Origin: an uncultured Coprococcus sp.
Lineage (GTDB): Bacteria > Bacillota > Clostridia > Lachnospirales > Lachnospiraceae
Length of the DNA: 5,984 nucleotides
Direction: 5' to 3'
NCBI GenBank assembly: GCA_900557435.1
Contig: USSH01000167.1
Location: 1-5,984 of the forward strand
Shown here: positions 1 through 5,837 of the stretch, piece by piece
How positions within the stretch are numbered: position 1 is the first letter of the stretch
How the letters are laid out: every line of letters begins with the position of its first letter
Notes under the pieces: generated by a model
The model's input: the letters and a program-made list of their open reading frames with translations, nothing else
Told to the model about the DNA's origin: nothing
Database searches by the model: none
Program-made: the position numbers and the translations under genes

Positions 1-523
1 TCTTGTCCCTGTCTATCCCTGCCGCAAGCGCCATATTCACAGACTCATCCAAGTCTGCCACAACATCGGCAAGATAATCAGTGTAATCAGTGTTATCTCT
101 GTTGTGCATGAGACAGCAAGCCTTGTCGTACTTCGCGATGATACCTGCCATCTTATCGTCGTATTTGAGTCCCCATATGTCGTTTATCAGGTCTGCGCCT
201 GCATGTATACCTGCCTCTGCAACAGCTGACTTGTATGTGTCAAGTGATACTGCAACATCAAATCTGCTCTTTATCGCCTCGATGATCGGAGCTGTTCTCC
301 AGATCTCCTCCTCATCTGAGATCTTCGTATATCCCGGTCTTGTGGATTCTCCGCCGACATCTATTATGACCGCTCCCTCGGCTATCATCCTCTCTGTCGT
401 CTCAAGTGCTGTATCCATGGTATTGTGCTGACCACCATCCGAAAACGAATCAGGCGTGACATTCAATATTCCCATAACATACGGTTCTTTCCCTGTCTCA
501 AAACTCTTGTTGCCTATTATCAT
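1..523 (-). CDS. folP: Dihydropteroate synthase, N-terminal 174 residues (C-terminus beyond left edge)
   Basis: FolP condenses 6-hydroxymethyl-dihydropterin pyrophosphate with p-aminobenzoate to give 7,8-dihydropteroate; it is cytosolic and the target of sulfonamides. The fragment carries the family signatures in order: GILNVTPDSFSDGG at residues 18-31, IDVGGESTRPG at 54-64 (the pABA/sulfonamide loop), SLDTYK at 93-98 with the pterin-binding Asp95, IND at 113-115, and MHNR at 139-142. About 90-110 residues of the TIM barrel, including the late Lys and Arg-x-His motifs, are outside the window. The ATG at 523 is preceded by GGAGGA at 531-536 with 7 nt spacing, so the start is secure. It lies 87 nt downstream of the FolC-HD gene on the same strand and is probably in the same transcript. 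Identification is very sure; whether the gene is intact cannot be judged. Confidence 0.96.
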   Translation of the reverse strand, partial: MIIGNKSFETGKEPYVMGILNVTPDSFSDGGQHNTMDTALETTERMIAEGAVIIDVGGESTRPGYTKISDEEEIWRTAPIIEAIKSRFDVAVSLDTYKSAVAEAGIHAGADLINDIWGLKYDDKMAGIIAKYDKACCLMHNRDNTDYTDYLADVVADLDESVNMALAAGIDRDK

Positions 524-541
524 CCTTTTATCCTCCAATCG

Positions 542-557
542 CTGTGTTTATTCACAG
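542..557. other. Short hairpin in the folC-folP gap
   Basis: CTGTG (542-546) and CACAG (553-557) can form a 5-bp stem with a 6-nt loop in the 87-nt gap between the FolC-HD stop and the folP start, just upstream of the folP ribosome binding site at 531-536. There is no following T-run on the minus strand, so it does not look like a terminator. It could be an mRNA processing or stability element, or chance. The rest of the gap is AT-rich and I see no convincing promoter in it. Confidence 0.25.
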
Positions 558-610
558 ACGTATTTTCCCTTGTTATAGAACATCTGCCATTTTAATTCTA
601 ATATATTATC

Positions 611-2422
611 CTAATATATTATTCCCTTATTCCTCTCAGAATCCGGCCAGTAACACTCACCCGCCGCTGCACAGTCGAAGCAATTTCTAGACAACTTGTC
701 CGCTTTATATAGAATGTATGCCAAACCATCTCTCCCTGCGCCATCTGTATTGTGCGACCCAATGGCATCACATATCAGTTCTGTCTCTTCAGCGTCAAAC
801 CCGCTCTGCCTGAGTATGTCCTCCGCATACCGGACACTGAGTATATGATGGCTGACACCTGTGTCATCCGGATCCGCCCGGCCTACATCATGGAGCAGTG
901 CTGCGGCATACAGCAATTCTCTTTCTATATTAATATTCTCATCCTTACCTATCATATATGCGATCCTTGCCACATCCAGGCAATGATCCAAGCCATGACA
1001 GCAGAATATCCTGTCTCTCTCTTTATCTTTTATCCGAGCCATAAGAGATATATATAAGTCGTTGTGAAGTATATTATCAACTCTTCTCATAGGAAATGAC
1101 TGTTTATCATTCGCATATGCATTACGTTCTGCTTTCTCTATGATCGGACCGATGAATGATAACGAGCCAAATATAACCACCACGGAATCTTCTGTATGAC
1201 GCGCCATACTTACAGCCTGCTCCACAGCGTCATCCACATCATCCTGAATATAAACTGAATCCTTATATCTCGAATCAATATACCTGCACGCCTGTCTTGC
1301 AAGCTCCGTATTACCGAGGGCACGGGGATTGTCAGGCTCCACTGCTATGAACGCAGCAGCCCCCGGCATCATGATCTCAAGCATCTTCATATAATCCTTA
1401 TCCTTGAAAACGCCGCATATATATATCAATTTCTTTCCCGCAAAATATGTGTCTATATTCTTTCTCAGTGCTGCCCAGCCTCCCGGATTATGTGCTCCGT
1501 CAACATAAACCACCGGAGAGTCCATGAGTCTTTGGAATCTGCCCTTCCATTTGGTTGCAACCAGCCCCCGTTCTACATTCACTTTGTTCAATTCATATCC
1601 TGCATCTTTTAGTACACTCGCAGCTTCAACTGCGACTATGCTATTATATATCTGATAAATTCCGGGAACAGACAGCCTATACTCCCGACCCTTATACGAG
1701 AACTCACTGCCCTCAAGTCCGCTATAACGTATATCCACATCTGCAGCATTAACCAGAATTGATGACTTTGTTATGTGATTCTCTTCACATTTTTCTATCC
1801 ATTGTGGCAAAAGCTTGCTGTCAAGTGGATATGACACACACGGAACATCAGTCTTAAGTATTCCAAGCTTCTGATCATATATCTCCTCTATAGTATCTCC
1901 CAAGAATCTGGTGTGATCCATACTTATACTGGCTATAATGGTACAGACCGGCTTTGTACATACATTTGTGGCATCAAGCAGCCCTCCCATGCCGGTCTCC
2001 AGCAAAAGTACATCAACATCCATATCGCGGAAATAGCAAAATGCAATGGCAGTTTCCGTCTCAAACGATGTCGGCCTCGATAACCCTTCTGCCACCATAG
2101 CATCAGCAGCATTCTTTACCTGCTCCAGATATACTGCAAATATATCCTCGCTCATATATGTTCCATTAATTTGAAATCTTTCCAGATATGTAAATATAGT
2201 CGGCGATATATATCTTCCGACCACATATCCCGCATCCTCAAGAATCCCATCCAAGAACGCACATATAGATCCTTTGCCATTTGTTCCGGCTATATGAACC
2301 ACTCGCACTTTATCCTGTGGATTGCCAAGCCGGTTCAAAAGCTCCTTTATGTTCTCAAGTCCCAGGACACTTCCCAATGTATCAGTAAATTTTATATATT
2401 CTCTTGCATCTTCATAAGTCAT
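611..2422 (-). CDS. folC: Folylpolyglutamate/dihydrofolate synthase fused to a C-terminal HD phosphohydrolase domain
   Basis: Residues 1 to about 432 form a full-length FolC, a cytosolic Mur-ligase-family enzyme that uses ATP to add glutamate to dihydropteroate and/or folates. Visible motifs are P-loop GTNGKGS (45-51), SPTIF (73-77), LETGMGGLLDATN (141-153), SMDHTRFLGDT (167-177), the likely carbamylated Lys185 in DQKLGI, GRF (294-296) and DGAHNPGG (308-315). After a short linker, residues about 445-603 form an HD domain: His480, His511-Asp512 in LLHDVGR, His525/526, His557, and Asp575 in YKADKLSR. A cysteine-rich tail follows (Cys581, Cys584, Cys590). A typical FolC ends near residue 430, so the extra 170 residues are a true fusion in one unbroken frame. 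The ATG lies 14 nt after the deacetylase stop, and its GGGGG ribosome binding site overlaps that stop. FolC is certain. The HD substrate is unknown; a pterin or nucleotide phosphate is my guess. Confidence 0.95.
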   Translation of the reverse strand: MTYEDAREYIKFTDTLGSVLGLENIKELLNRLGNPQDKVRVVHIAGTNGKGSICAFLDGILEDAGYVVGRYISPTIFTYLERFQINGTYMSEDIFAVYLEQVKNAADAMVAEGLSRPTSFETETAIAFCYFRDMDVDVLLLETGMGGLLDATNVCTKPVCTIIASISMDHTRFLGDTIEEIYDQKLGILKTDVPCVSYPLDSKLLPQWIEKCEENHITKSSILVNAADVDIRYSGLEGSEFSYKGREYRLSVPGIYQIYNSIVAVEAASVLKDAGYELNKVNVERGLVATKWKGRFQRLMDSPVVYVDGAHNPGGWAALRKNIDTYFAGKKLIYICGVFKDKDYMKMLEIMMPGAAAFIAVEPDNPRALGNTELARQACRYIDSRYKDSVYIQDDVDDAVEQAVSMARHTEDSVVVIFGSLSFIGPIIEKAERNAYANDKQSFPMRRVDNILHNDLYISLMARIKDKERDRIFCCHGLDHCLDVARIAYMIGKDENINIERELLYAAALLHDVGRADPDDTGVSHHILSVRYAEDILRQSGFDAEETELICDAIGSHNTDGAGRDGLAYILYKADKLSRNCFDCAAAGECYWPDSERNKGIIY

Positions 2423-2436
2423 CTGCGGGAGTCCCC

Positions 2437-3324
2437 CTATGTTCTATGTCTGATAAGTGGTGCATTCTCATCAATCGGAAGCAACGTAAAGCCCTGTTCA
2501 CGAAGTTCATCTATGAGCTGCTGTAAAGACTCAACTGTGGTATGACGTGCCGTCAGATCGTGCATAAGTATCACCACATCGTTCTGTGACACTGCATCCT
2601 TCATGATGTTGTCAACCAGCTGCTGCGGAGTGAAGCTTCCACATACCGCATCATTGTTGAGTGCATTCCAGTCGTAATACACCAGTCCTTTATTATTCAC
2701 GTAATCTATGAGTGTATCCATATCAACCTTGGATACAGTGTTGGAACTGCCTCCCGGGAATCTGTAATACACACAGCTGACGCCAGTTACATCATACAAT
2801 AATTTCTGCAATTCCTCAATATCTTCGGCAAAATCATCAAGGCTCGCATATATTTTGTCATAATCATGTGTATACGAATGCAATCCCAGAGTATGTCCCC
2901 TATTCACTATATCCCGATATGTATCATAATATTTCTCTTCCCTGCCCACAACAAAAAATGTTGCCTTTACGTTGTTTGCATCAAGAATGTCCAATATCTC
3001 GCCTGTATTGTCCGACGGTCCGTCGTCAAATGTCAGGTATGCTCTTTTTATATTTTCATCATTTTCAGACTGTGCAGAGACTTCTTCAGTTTTATTTTCT
3101 TCTATCTCGTCCTCAGTTTCCTGTGTCGATGTCAAAGACTCCTCATCCGCAAAATCTAGCTTAGAAGTCTCAGGATCTCGTATTCCACCGGAAGTATAAA
3201 ATCCCCATCTGGACTGACTCACAATATAATAACAGCAGAATATTATTGCTATGAATATCGCAGCCGCCAGCATTATATACTGCCACGACTCAGACCACCC
3301 ATGCCACGTTTTTTTATTTTTCAA
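2437..3324 (-). CDS. Membrane-anchored polysaccharide deacetylase (NodB homology domain)
   Basis: This is a carbohydrate esterase family 4-type enzyme that likely removes N-acetyl groups from peptidoglycan or another surface glycan outside the cell. Numbered from the upstream TTG at 3339, residues 21-40 form a membrane anchor and 55-97 an acidic Asp/Glu-rich linker. The catalytic domain has TFDDGP (103-108; base Asp105, metal Asp106), HSYTH (154-158; metal His154 and His158), RFPGGS (193-198), a DWN motif at 223-225 and ILMHD (257-261; His260). All catalytic residues are present. The start is uncertain. I chose TTG at 3324, which has GGAG at 3331-3334 with 6 nt spacing and fits the promoter at 3354-3383. 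TTG at 3339 would add five residues but lacks a ribosome binding site. The gene heads the folate operon, 14 nt before folC. It resembles PgdA/PdaA-type enzymes; the exact glycan substrate cannot be told. Confidence 0.92.
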   Translation of the reverse strand: MKNKKTWHGWSESWQYIMLAAAIFIAIIFCCYYIVSQSRWGFYTSGGIRDPETSKLDFADEESLTSTQETEDEIEENKTEEVSAQSENDENIKRAYLTFDDGPSDNTGEILDILDANNVKATFFVVGREEKYYDTYRDIVNRGHTLGLHSYTHDYDKIYASLDDFAEDIEELQKLLYDVTGVSCVYYRFPGGSSNTVSKVDMDTLIDYVNNKGLVYYDWNALNNDAVCGSFTPQQLVDNIMKDAVSQNDVVILMHDLTARHTTVESLQQLIDELREQGFTLLPIDENAPLIRHRT

Positions 3325-3330
3325 TTTCTT

Positions 3331-3334
3331 CTCC
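3331..3334 (-). promoter_or_regulatory. Ribosome binding site deciding the deacetylase start
   Basis: GGAG on the minus strand sits 6 nt before a TTG codon at 3324-3322. The upstream in-frame TTG at 3339 has only an A-rich stretch before it, and an in-frame stop at 3352-3354 rules out anything longer. This favours a 295-residue product over a 300-residue one. Confidence 0.55.
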
Positions 3335-3335
3335 G

Positions 3336-3363
3336 TCAACAGGTCTTTTTTCTATTATATTAT
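3336..3363 (+). promoter_or_regulatory. Possible promoter for the lipoprotein gene, overlapping the divergent one
   Basis: On the plus strand, TCAACA (3336-3341, 4 of 6 matches to a -35) and TATTAT (3358-3363, 5 of 6 matches to a -10) are 16 nt apart. Transcription would begin near 3370, giving a leader of about 90 nt. The -10 would overlap the divergent -10 on the other strand. AT-rich DNA makes such matches cheap, so this is only a candidate. Confidence 0.25.
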
Positions 3364-3383
3364 TCTTATTCTTTTATTATGAA
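3354..3383 (-). promoter_or_regulatory. Predicted sigma-A promoter for the deacetylase-folC-folP operon
   Basis: On the minus strand there is a perfect -10 TATAAT (3359-3354). A weak -35 TTCATA (3383-3378, 4 of 6 matches) lies 18 nt upstream of it. Transcription would begin near 3347, leaving a leader of about 23 nt before the TTG at 3324. The surrounding DNA is very AT-rich, so the -35 assignment could be chance. Confidence 0.5.
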
Positions 3384-3460
3384 CTGTTTTATATTCACTG
3401 CATATTACCGATTCAAGCGGGAATAATAATAGCAAAATCTAAATACAAGGAGATTCTATC

Positions 3461-4075
3461 ATGAAAAAAAGTATTAACAGCACTACTCACAGATATCACA
3501 AGTTCAGGCAGCTTCTGCTGACAGCCGGTATGATACTCACAATGATTGCATTCTGCGGTTGTGGAAAATCATCCGGCAATAATACAACAGGAAGCTCAAC
3601 TGAAAATACAACAGGAAGCTCATCCAATTCTTCCACCCAGGCGTCAAGCACCACCGAAACCTCTTCTGAGGCAGAGAAAAATTCTTCTGAAGCAGACAAC
3701 GATAAAGGCATCATAGGTGGTGCCGCAGATGCCGCCAAAGATGTGGCTGATGGCGTAGCTGACGGTGTAAAGGATGTAGCTGACGGTGTAAAAAACACCG
3801 TTTCAGATGTTTTCAGTTCATTCGATGATGCTCAGGACTGGTTTATGAAGCAGCTGCCAAATGAAGATGGACGTTTCGAGGTGTCCAACAGCGATAAGGA
3901 CCTCACAAGTTTTTCCGGGAACCGAACCGGTTATCATATAGAGCTGCACGACAATAGCAGAGACGGCGACACTAAGGTCGGCGATTTCTATATAGATTCC
4001 AATAACGGCAAAGTCTATAGATCAGATGAACACGGCAAGACATTTGCCGAGTATGACTTTTCAGATTTCAAGTAA
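3461..4075 (+). CDS. Repeat-containing Ser/Thr-rich lipoprotein of unknown function
   Basis: I do not recognise a characterised family. Residues 1-34 are a lipoprotein signal: a basic N-region (K2, K3, R11, K14, R16), a hydrophobic core at about 18-30, then AFCGC, with Cys34 the likelier lipidated residue (Gly at -1) and Cys32 the alternative. Residues 36-78 are a Ser/Thr/Asn-rich linker with a duplicated NTTGSS segment. Residues 86-115 are a Gly/Ala/Asp/Val repeat stretch (VADGVKD then VADGVKN), and about 120-204 a compact, probably beta-rich, domain ending in GDFYIDSNNGKVYRSDE and a Phe-rich tail. It is probably anchored on the outer face of the membrane with the C-terminal domain held away by the linker. 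The ATG has AAGGAG at 3447-3452 with 8 nt spacing. It is a single-gene unit, divergent from the deacetylase operon and closed by the hairpin at 4117-4154. Confidence 0.85.
   Translation: MKKSINSTTHRYHKFRQLLLTAGMILTMIAFCGCGKSSGNNTTGSSTENTTGSSSNSSTQASSTTETSSEAEKNSSEADNDKGIIGGAADAAKDVADGVADGVKDVADGVKNTVSDVFSSFDDAQDWFMKQLPNEDGRFEVSNSDKDLTSFSGNRTGYHIELHDNSRDGDTKVGDFYIDSNNGKVYRSDEHGKTFAEYDFSDFK
3581..3622 (+). repeat. 18-nt direct repeat in the lipoprotein linker
   Basis: An identical 18-nt word beginning AATACAACAGG occurs at 3581-3598 and 3605-3622. The 24-nt offset keeps the frame and duplicates NTTGSS every eight residues in the Ser/Thr-rich linker. Exact DNA identity rather than only protein similarity points to recent slippage or duplication. 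Confidence 0.85.
3755..3792 (+). repeat. 17-nt direct repeat encoding a 7-residue motif
   Basis: GTAGCTGACGGTGTAAA occurs identically at 3755-3771 and 3776-3792, offset by 21 nt, so it encodes tandem seven-residue VADGVK(D/N) units at residues 99-112. A diverged related unit (GATGTGGCTGATGGC) lies just before at about 3740-3754. This helical or flexible repeat sits between the linker and the C-terminal domain. Confidence 0.85.
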
Positions 4076-4116
4076 TTTCAGAGAACGTAAGTCATGCATA
4101 ATCGCACAAACTAAAT

Positions 4117-4154
4117 AAAGGCTCTGCTGCAGGTCACGCCCGCACAGAGCCTTT
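4117..4154. terminator. Bidirectional rho-independent terminator between convergent genes
   Basis: AAAGGCTCTG (4117-4126) pairs perfectly with CAGAGCCTTT (4145-4154). TGC (4128-4130) can pair with GCA (4142-4144) above a one-base bulge, leaving an 11-nt loop. T-rich tracts follow on both strands (TTTGTTTAT on plus, TTTATTTAG on minus). The hairpin is 41 nt after the lipoprotein stop and 30 nt after the stop of the convergent minus-strand gene, so it can end both units. Confidence 0.85.
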
Positions 4155-4184
4155 GTTTATATATTATTGTAAATTACAGCCGCA

Positions 4185-4550
4185 TCATCTGTTGACAAAC
4201 ACTTTCTCGCCCGACTTTTCAAGCATCCTGTCATACTGTTCATACATATACTGCACACTGTTCTCCAAGAGATGGTAATGCATTATATATGGCACAAGCA
4301 GCACCATGAATGCCACCGCCAGAATGAGAAGCGATATGTTGGATGTCACAACAAAAGCAATGCAGGTAATCACCGTAAGGACAGCAAACAGCACCAACAC
4401 AATGAGATGTATCAGTCTCTCATGCATAAAAAAGCCTATCTGCACGAGATGTCTCTCCGCCTCTTTCTTTATATCGACATTCCCATCAGAATCCATCTTT
4501 GCCAGAAGATCATCGATATATGCCATATACCTTTTAATTCTTTTTGCCAT
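4185..4550 (-). CDS. Small two-span membrane protein of unknown function
   Basis: I do not recognise this 121-residue protein. The N-terminal 46 residues are charged and probably cytosolic (several Lys/Arg near the start and a short segment MDSDGNVD at 19-26). Two hydrophobic segments follow at about 47-69 and 73-90, separated by a very short turn, making a hairpin in the membrane. The last 30 residues are again charged and helical (YMYEQYDRMLEKSGEK at 101-116). Both tails would face the cytosol by the positive-inside rule. The ATG at 4550 has GAAGGG upstream with about 6 nt spacing. It is the last gene of the thrH operon, 47 nt after the preceding stop, and I see no convincing promoter in that gap. 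It ends just before the shared terminator. It is a real gene on length, ribosome binding site and membrane topology; its role is unknown. Confidence 0.8.
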   Translation of the reverse strand: MAKRIKRYMAYIDDLLAKMDSDGNVDIKKEAERHLVQIGFFMHERLIHLIVLVLFAVLTVITCIAFVVTSNISLLILAVAFMVLLVPYIMHYHLLENSVQYMYEQYDRMLEKSGEKVFVNR

Positions 4551-4597
4551 CTTTATCCCTTCTCGTATAATATGTACACATCTTCAGCCAGTTGTGT

Positions 4598-5104
4598 CTA
4601 ATTCATAACCTTGTTCATGAAGTGTTCCCACTCGGCTATGACTTTATCGTAATAAAAGCTTACTACATACGAATCTTCCTCGACATCTATGATCATCTGA
4701 AAGCATTTCTTGTCCTGTGCTTCTGAATCTGTTTTTTGAGATTTCAGATTCTCCTTCGGTGCCCCTGCAAAAAATATCACTTTTCCATCGAAACTCTTCA
4801 TGATCTCATCATATCTCTCCGGCTCAACCGGTTTATCTGGAACAGTCTCGATCAAGACATCATTTGCATCATAATAGCTGTGTCCCTCCAGCAGGATCGC
4901 CTCCATCTCAGGATTGATGAATCTCACCTGCATATCACTGGCATACCTGTCAGTATACAGTTCATTGGCGGAATTATTCTCCCTGACAACAGCTCCGTCA
5001 AGTTCGAACTCCAGAACTCCCTGCTTGGCAGAAAATACACATCTGACTATGGTCGCATCGCGGAACGACAGCGTATCTATCTCATCAACACTATTGTATC
5101 TCAT
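4598..5104 (-). CDS. Hypothetical soluble protein, 168 residues, thrH operon
   Basis: I cannot assign a function. The protein has no signal peptide or membrane segment and is acidic. It appears to have a beta-rich N-terminal half (about residues 10-75), an EGHSYYDANDVLIE segment at 73-86, a polar linker with many Lys, Glu and Gln at about 116-133, and a C-terminal strand-helix segment (DSYVVSFYYDKVIAEWEHFM, 144-163). From memory only, similar small uncharacterised proteins with a YYDANDVLIE-like segment occur in Lachnospiraceae. The ATG at 5104 is preceded by GAGG at 5114-5117 with 9 nt spacing, lying just after the thrH stop. The intergenic gap is only 14 nt, so it is almost certainly co-transcribed with thrH and may be translationally coupled to it. 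No catalytic motif stands out, so it may be a binding or regulatory protein. Confidence 0.82.
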   Translation of the reverse strand: MRYNSVDEIDTLSFRDATIVRCVFSAKQGVLEFELDGAVVRENNSANELYTDRYASDMQVRFINPEMEAILLEGHSYYDANDVLIETVPDKPVEPERYDEIMKSFDGKVIFFAGAPKENLKSQKTDSEAQDKKCFQMIIDVEEDSYVVSFYYDKVIAEWEHFMNKVMN

Positions 5105-5118
5105 ATCTATATTCCTCG

Positions 5119-5721
5119 TTAGTCCATCGCTTTCTTTATAGCTGCAAGAAGCTCATCATAGGTCTCAAATGCCTCAAGCTCAGGATTGTCTGCCTTTATC
5201 TGATCAGTACTCTTGAACAGGAAGCCCGCCTTGCTTGCATATATCATACCAAGATCGTTGTGGCTGTCGCCGCTTGCTATGGTATCGTATCCTATCGACT
5301 GAAGAGCTTTAACTGTTGTGAGCTTCGACTGCGGACATCTCATCTTAAATCCTGTTATCTCTCCGTCATCCGCTACGATAAGTTCATTGCAGAATATGGT
5401 AGGGTATCCCAGCTTTTTCATAAGAGGACCCGCAAACTGTGAGAATGTATCACTTATTATTATGACCTGGCCAATCTCTCTGAGTTCATCGAGAAATTCC
5501 TTCGCTCCCGGTATCGGATCGATCTTTGCTATAGTCTCCTGGATCTCCTTGAGTCCAAGACCATGCTCCTTGAGTATACCAAGTCTCCAGTTCATAAGCT
5601 TATCATAGTCAGGCTCATCCCTTGTGGTCCTCTTAAGCTCAGGTATTCCGCTTGCCTCAGCAAATGCTATCCAGATCTCCGGCACCAATACTCCCTCTAA
5701 ATCAAGACATGTTATATACAT
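5119..5721 (-). CDS. thrH: ThrH-type HAD phosphatase: phosphoserine phosphatase / phosphoserine:homoserine phosphotransferase
   Basis: The protein is a close full-length match to what I recall of Pseudomonas ThrH, a cytosolic HAD enzyme that hydrolyses phosphoserine and can transfer the phosphate to homoserine, linking serine and threonine synthesis. The N-terminus carries the signature CLDLEGVLVPEIWIAFAE (residues 5-22). HAD motif I is D7-L-E9, with Glu where most HAD phosphatases have Asp, as in ThrH. Motif II is Ser90 in IIISDTF, motif III Lys133, and motif IV GDSHND (151-156). Length (200) is normal for ThrH, and the cap region with TTRDEPDYD (32-40) is conserved. The ATG at 5721 has two candidate ribosome binding sites, GGAGG (5733-5737, 11 nt away) and AAGG (5727-5730, 5 nt away). 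It leads a three-gene operon with its own promoter. The family call is firm; which activity dominates here is not known. Confidence 0.94.
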   Translation of the reverse strand: MYITCLDLEGVLVPEIWIAFAEASGIPELKRTTRDEPDYDKLMNWRLGILKEHGLGLKEIQETIAKIDPIPGAKEFLDELREIGQVIIISDTFSQFAGPLMKKLGYPTIFCNELIVADDGEITGFKMRCPQSKLTTVKALQSIGYDTIASGDSHNDLGMIYASKAGFLFKSTDQIKADNPELEAFETYDELLAAIKKAMD

Positions 5722-5798
5722 ATTATCCTTATCCTCCGTTATGTTTTATATTTTACGTTCACCGCCCTGACTGTCAAATCCAGACGATATACAAATGC

Positions 5799-5828
5799 AT
5801 TATAGCACAGTATCATCCGAGCTCACAA
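5799..5828 (-). promoter_or_regulatory. Predicted extended -10 promoter for the thrH operon
   Basis: On the minus strand, TGCTATAAT (5807-5799) is a perfect extended -10. A fair -35 TTGTGA (5828-5823, 4 of 6 matches) lies 18 nt upstream. Transcription would begin near 5792, giving a leader of about 70 nt before the thrH ATG. I see no T-box or riboswitch-like structure in that leader. Confidence 0.65.
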
Positions 5829-5837
5829 CGGCTAGTT

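Noticed and set aside
90..431. Plus-strand open frame of 113 codons over folP
   Set aside because: It lies antisense to an unmistakable folP reading frame and encodes a low-complexity Ser-rich peptide without a convincing ribosome binding site; it is a shadow.
524..610. Tetrahydrofolate riboswitch upstream of folP
   Set aside because: The gap is too short and shows only a 5-bp stem; I see none of the paired elements expected of a THF riboswitch.
1041..1060. Runs of ATAT in folC as possible repeats or promoters
   Set aside because: They come from in-frame ATA (Ile) and TAT (Tyr) codons within conserved coding sequence and are not a structured repeat.
1088..1090. Internal ATG (Met445) as a separate start for the HD domain
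   Set aside because: The sequence just upstream has no GGAGG-like ribosome binding site, so independent translation of the HD part is unlikely.
2171..3199. Several plus-strand open frames over folC and the deacetylase
   Set aside because: All are antisense to well-supported genes, overlap each other in different frames and resemble no protein I know.
3496..3798. Minus-strand open frame of 100 codons over the lipoprotein gene
   Set aside because: It is antisense to the repeat-rich region of the lipoprotein and its Ser/Pro-rich composition mirrors those repeats; the plus-strand gene has the signal peptide, ribosome binding site and terminator.
4272..5141. Plus-strand open frames over the thrH operon
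   Set aside because: They are antisense to the tightly spaced minus-strand genes, which have good ribosome binding sites; these frames have none and look like shadows.
5722..5792. T-box or amino-acid riboswitch in the thrH leader
   Set aside because: The predicted leader is about 70 nt, far shorter than a T-box, and contains neither a T-box core sequence nor a terminator hairpin.
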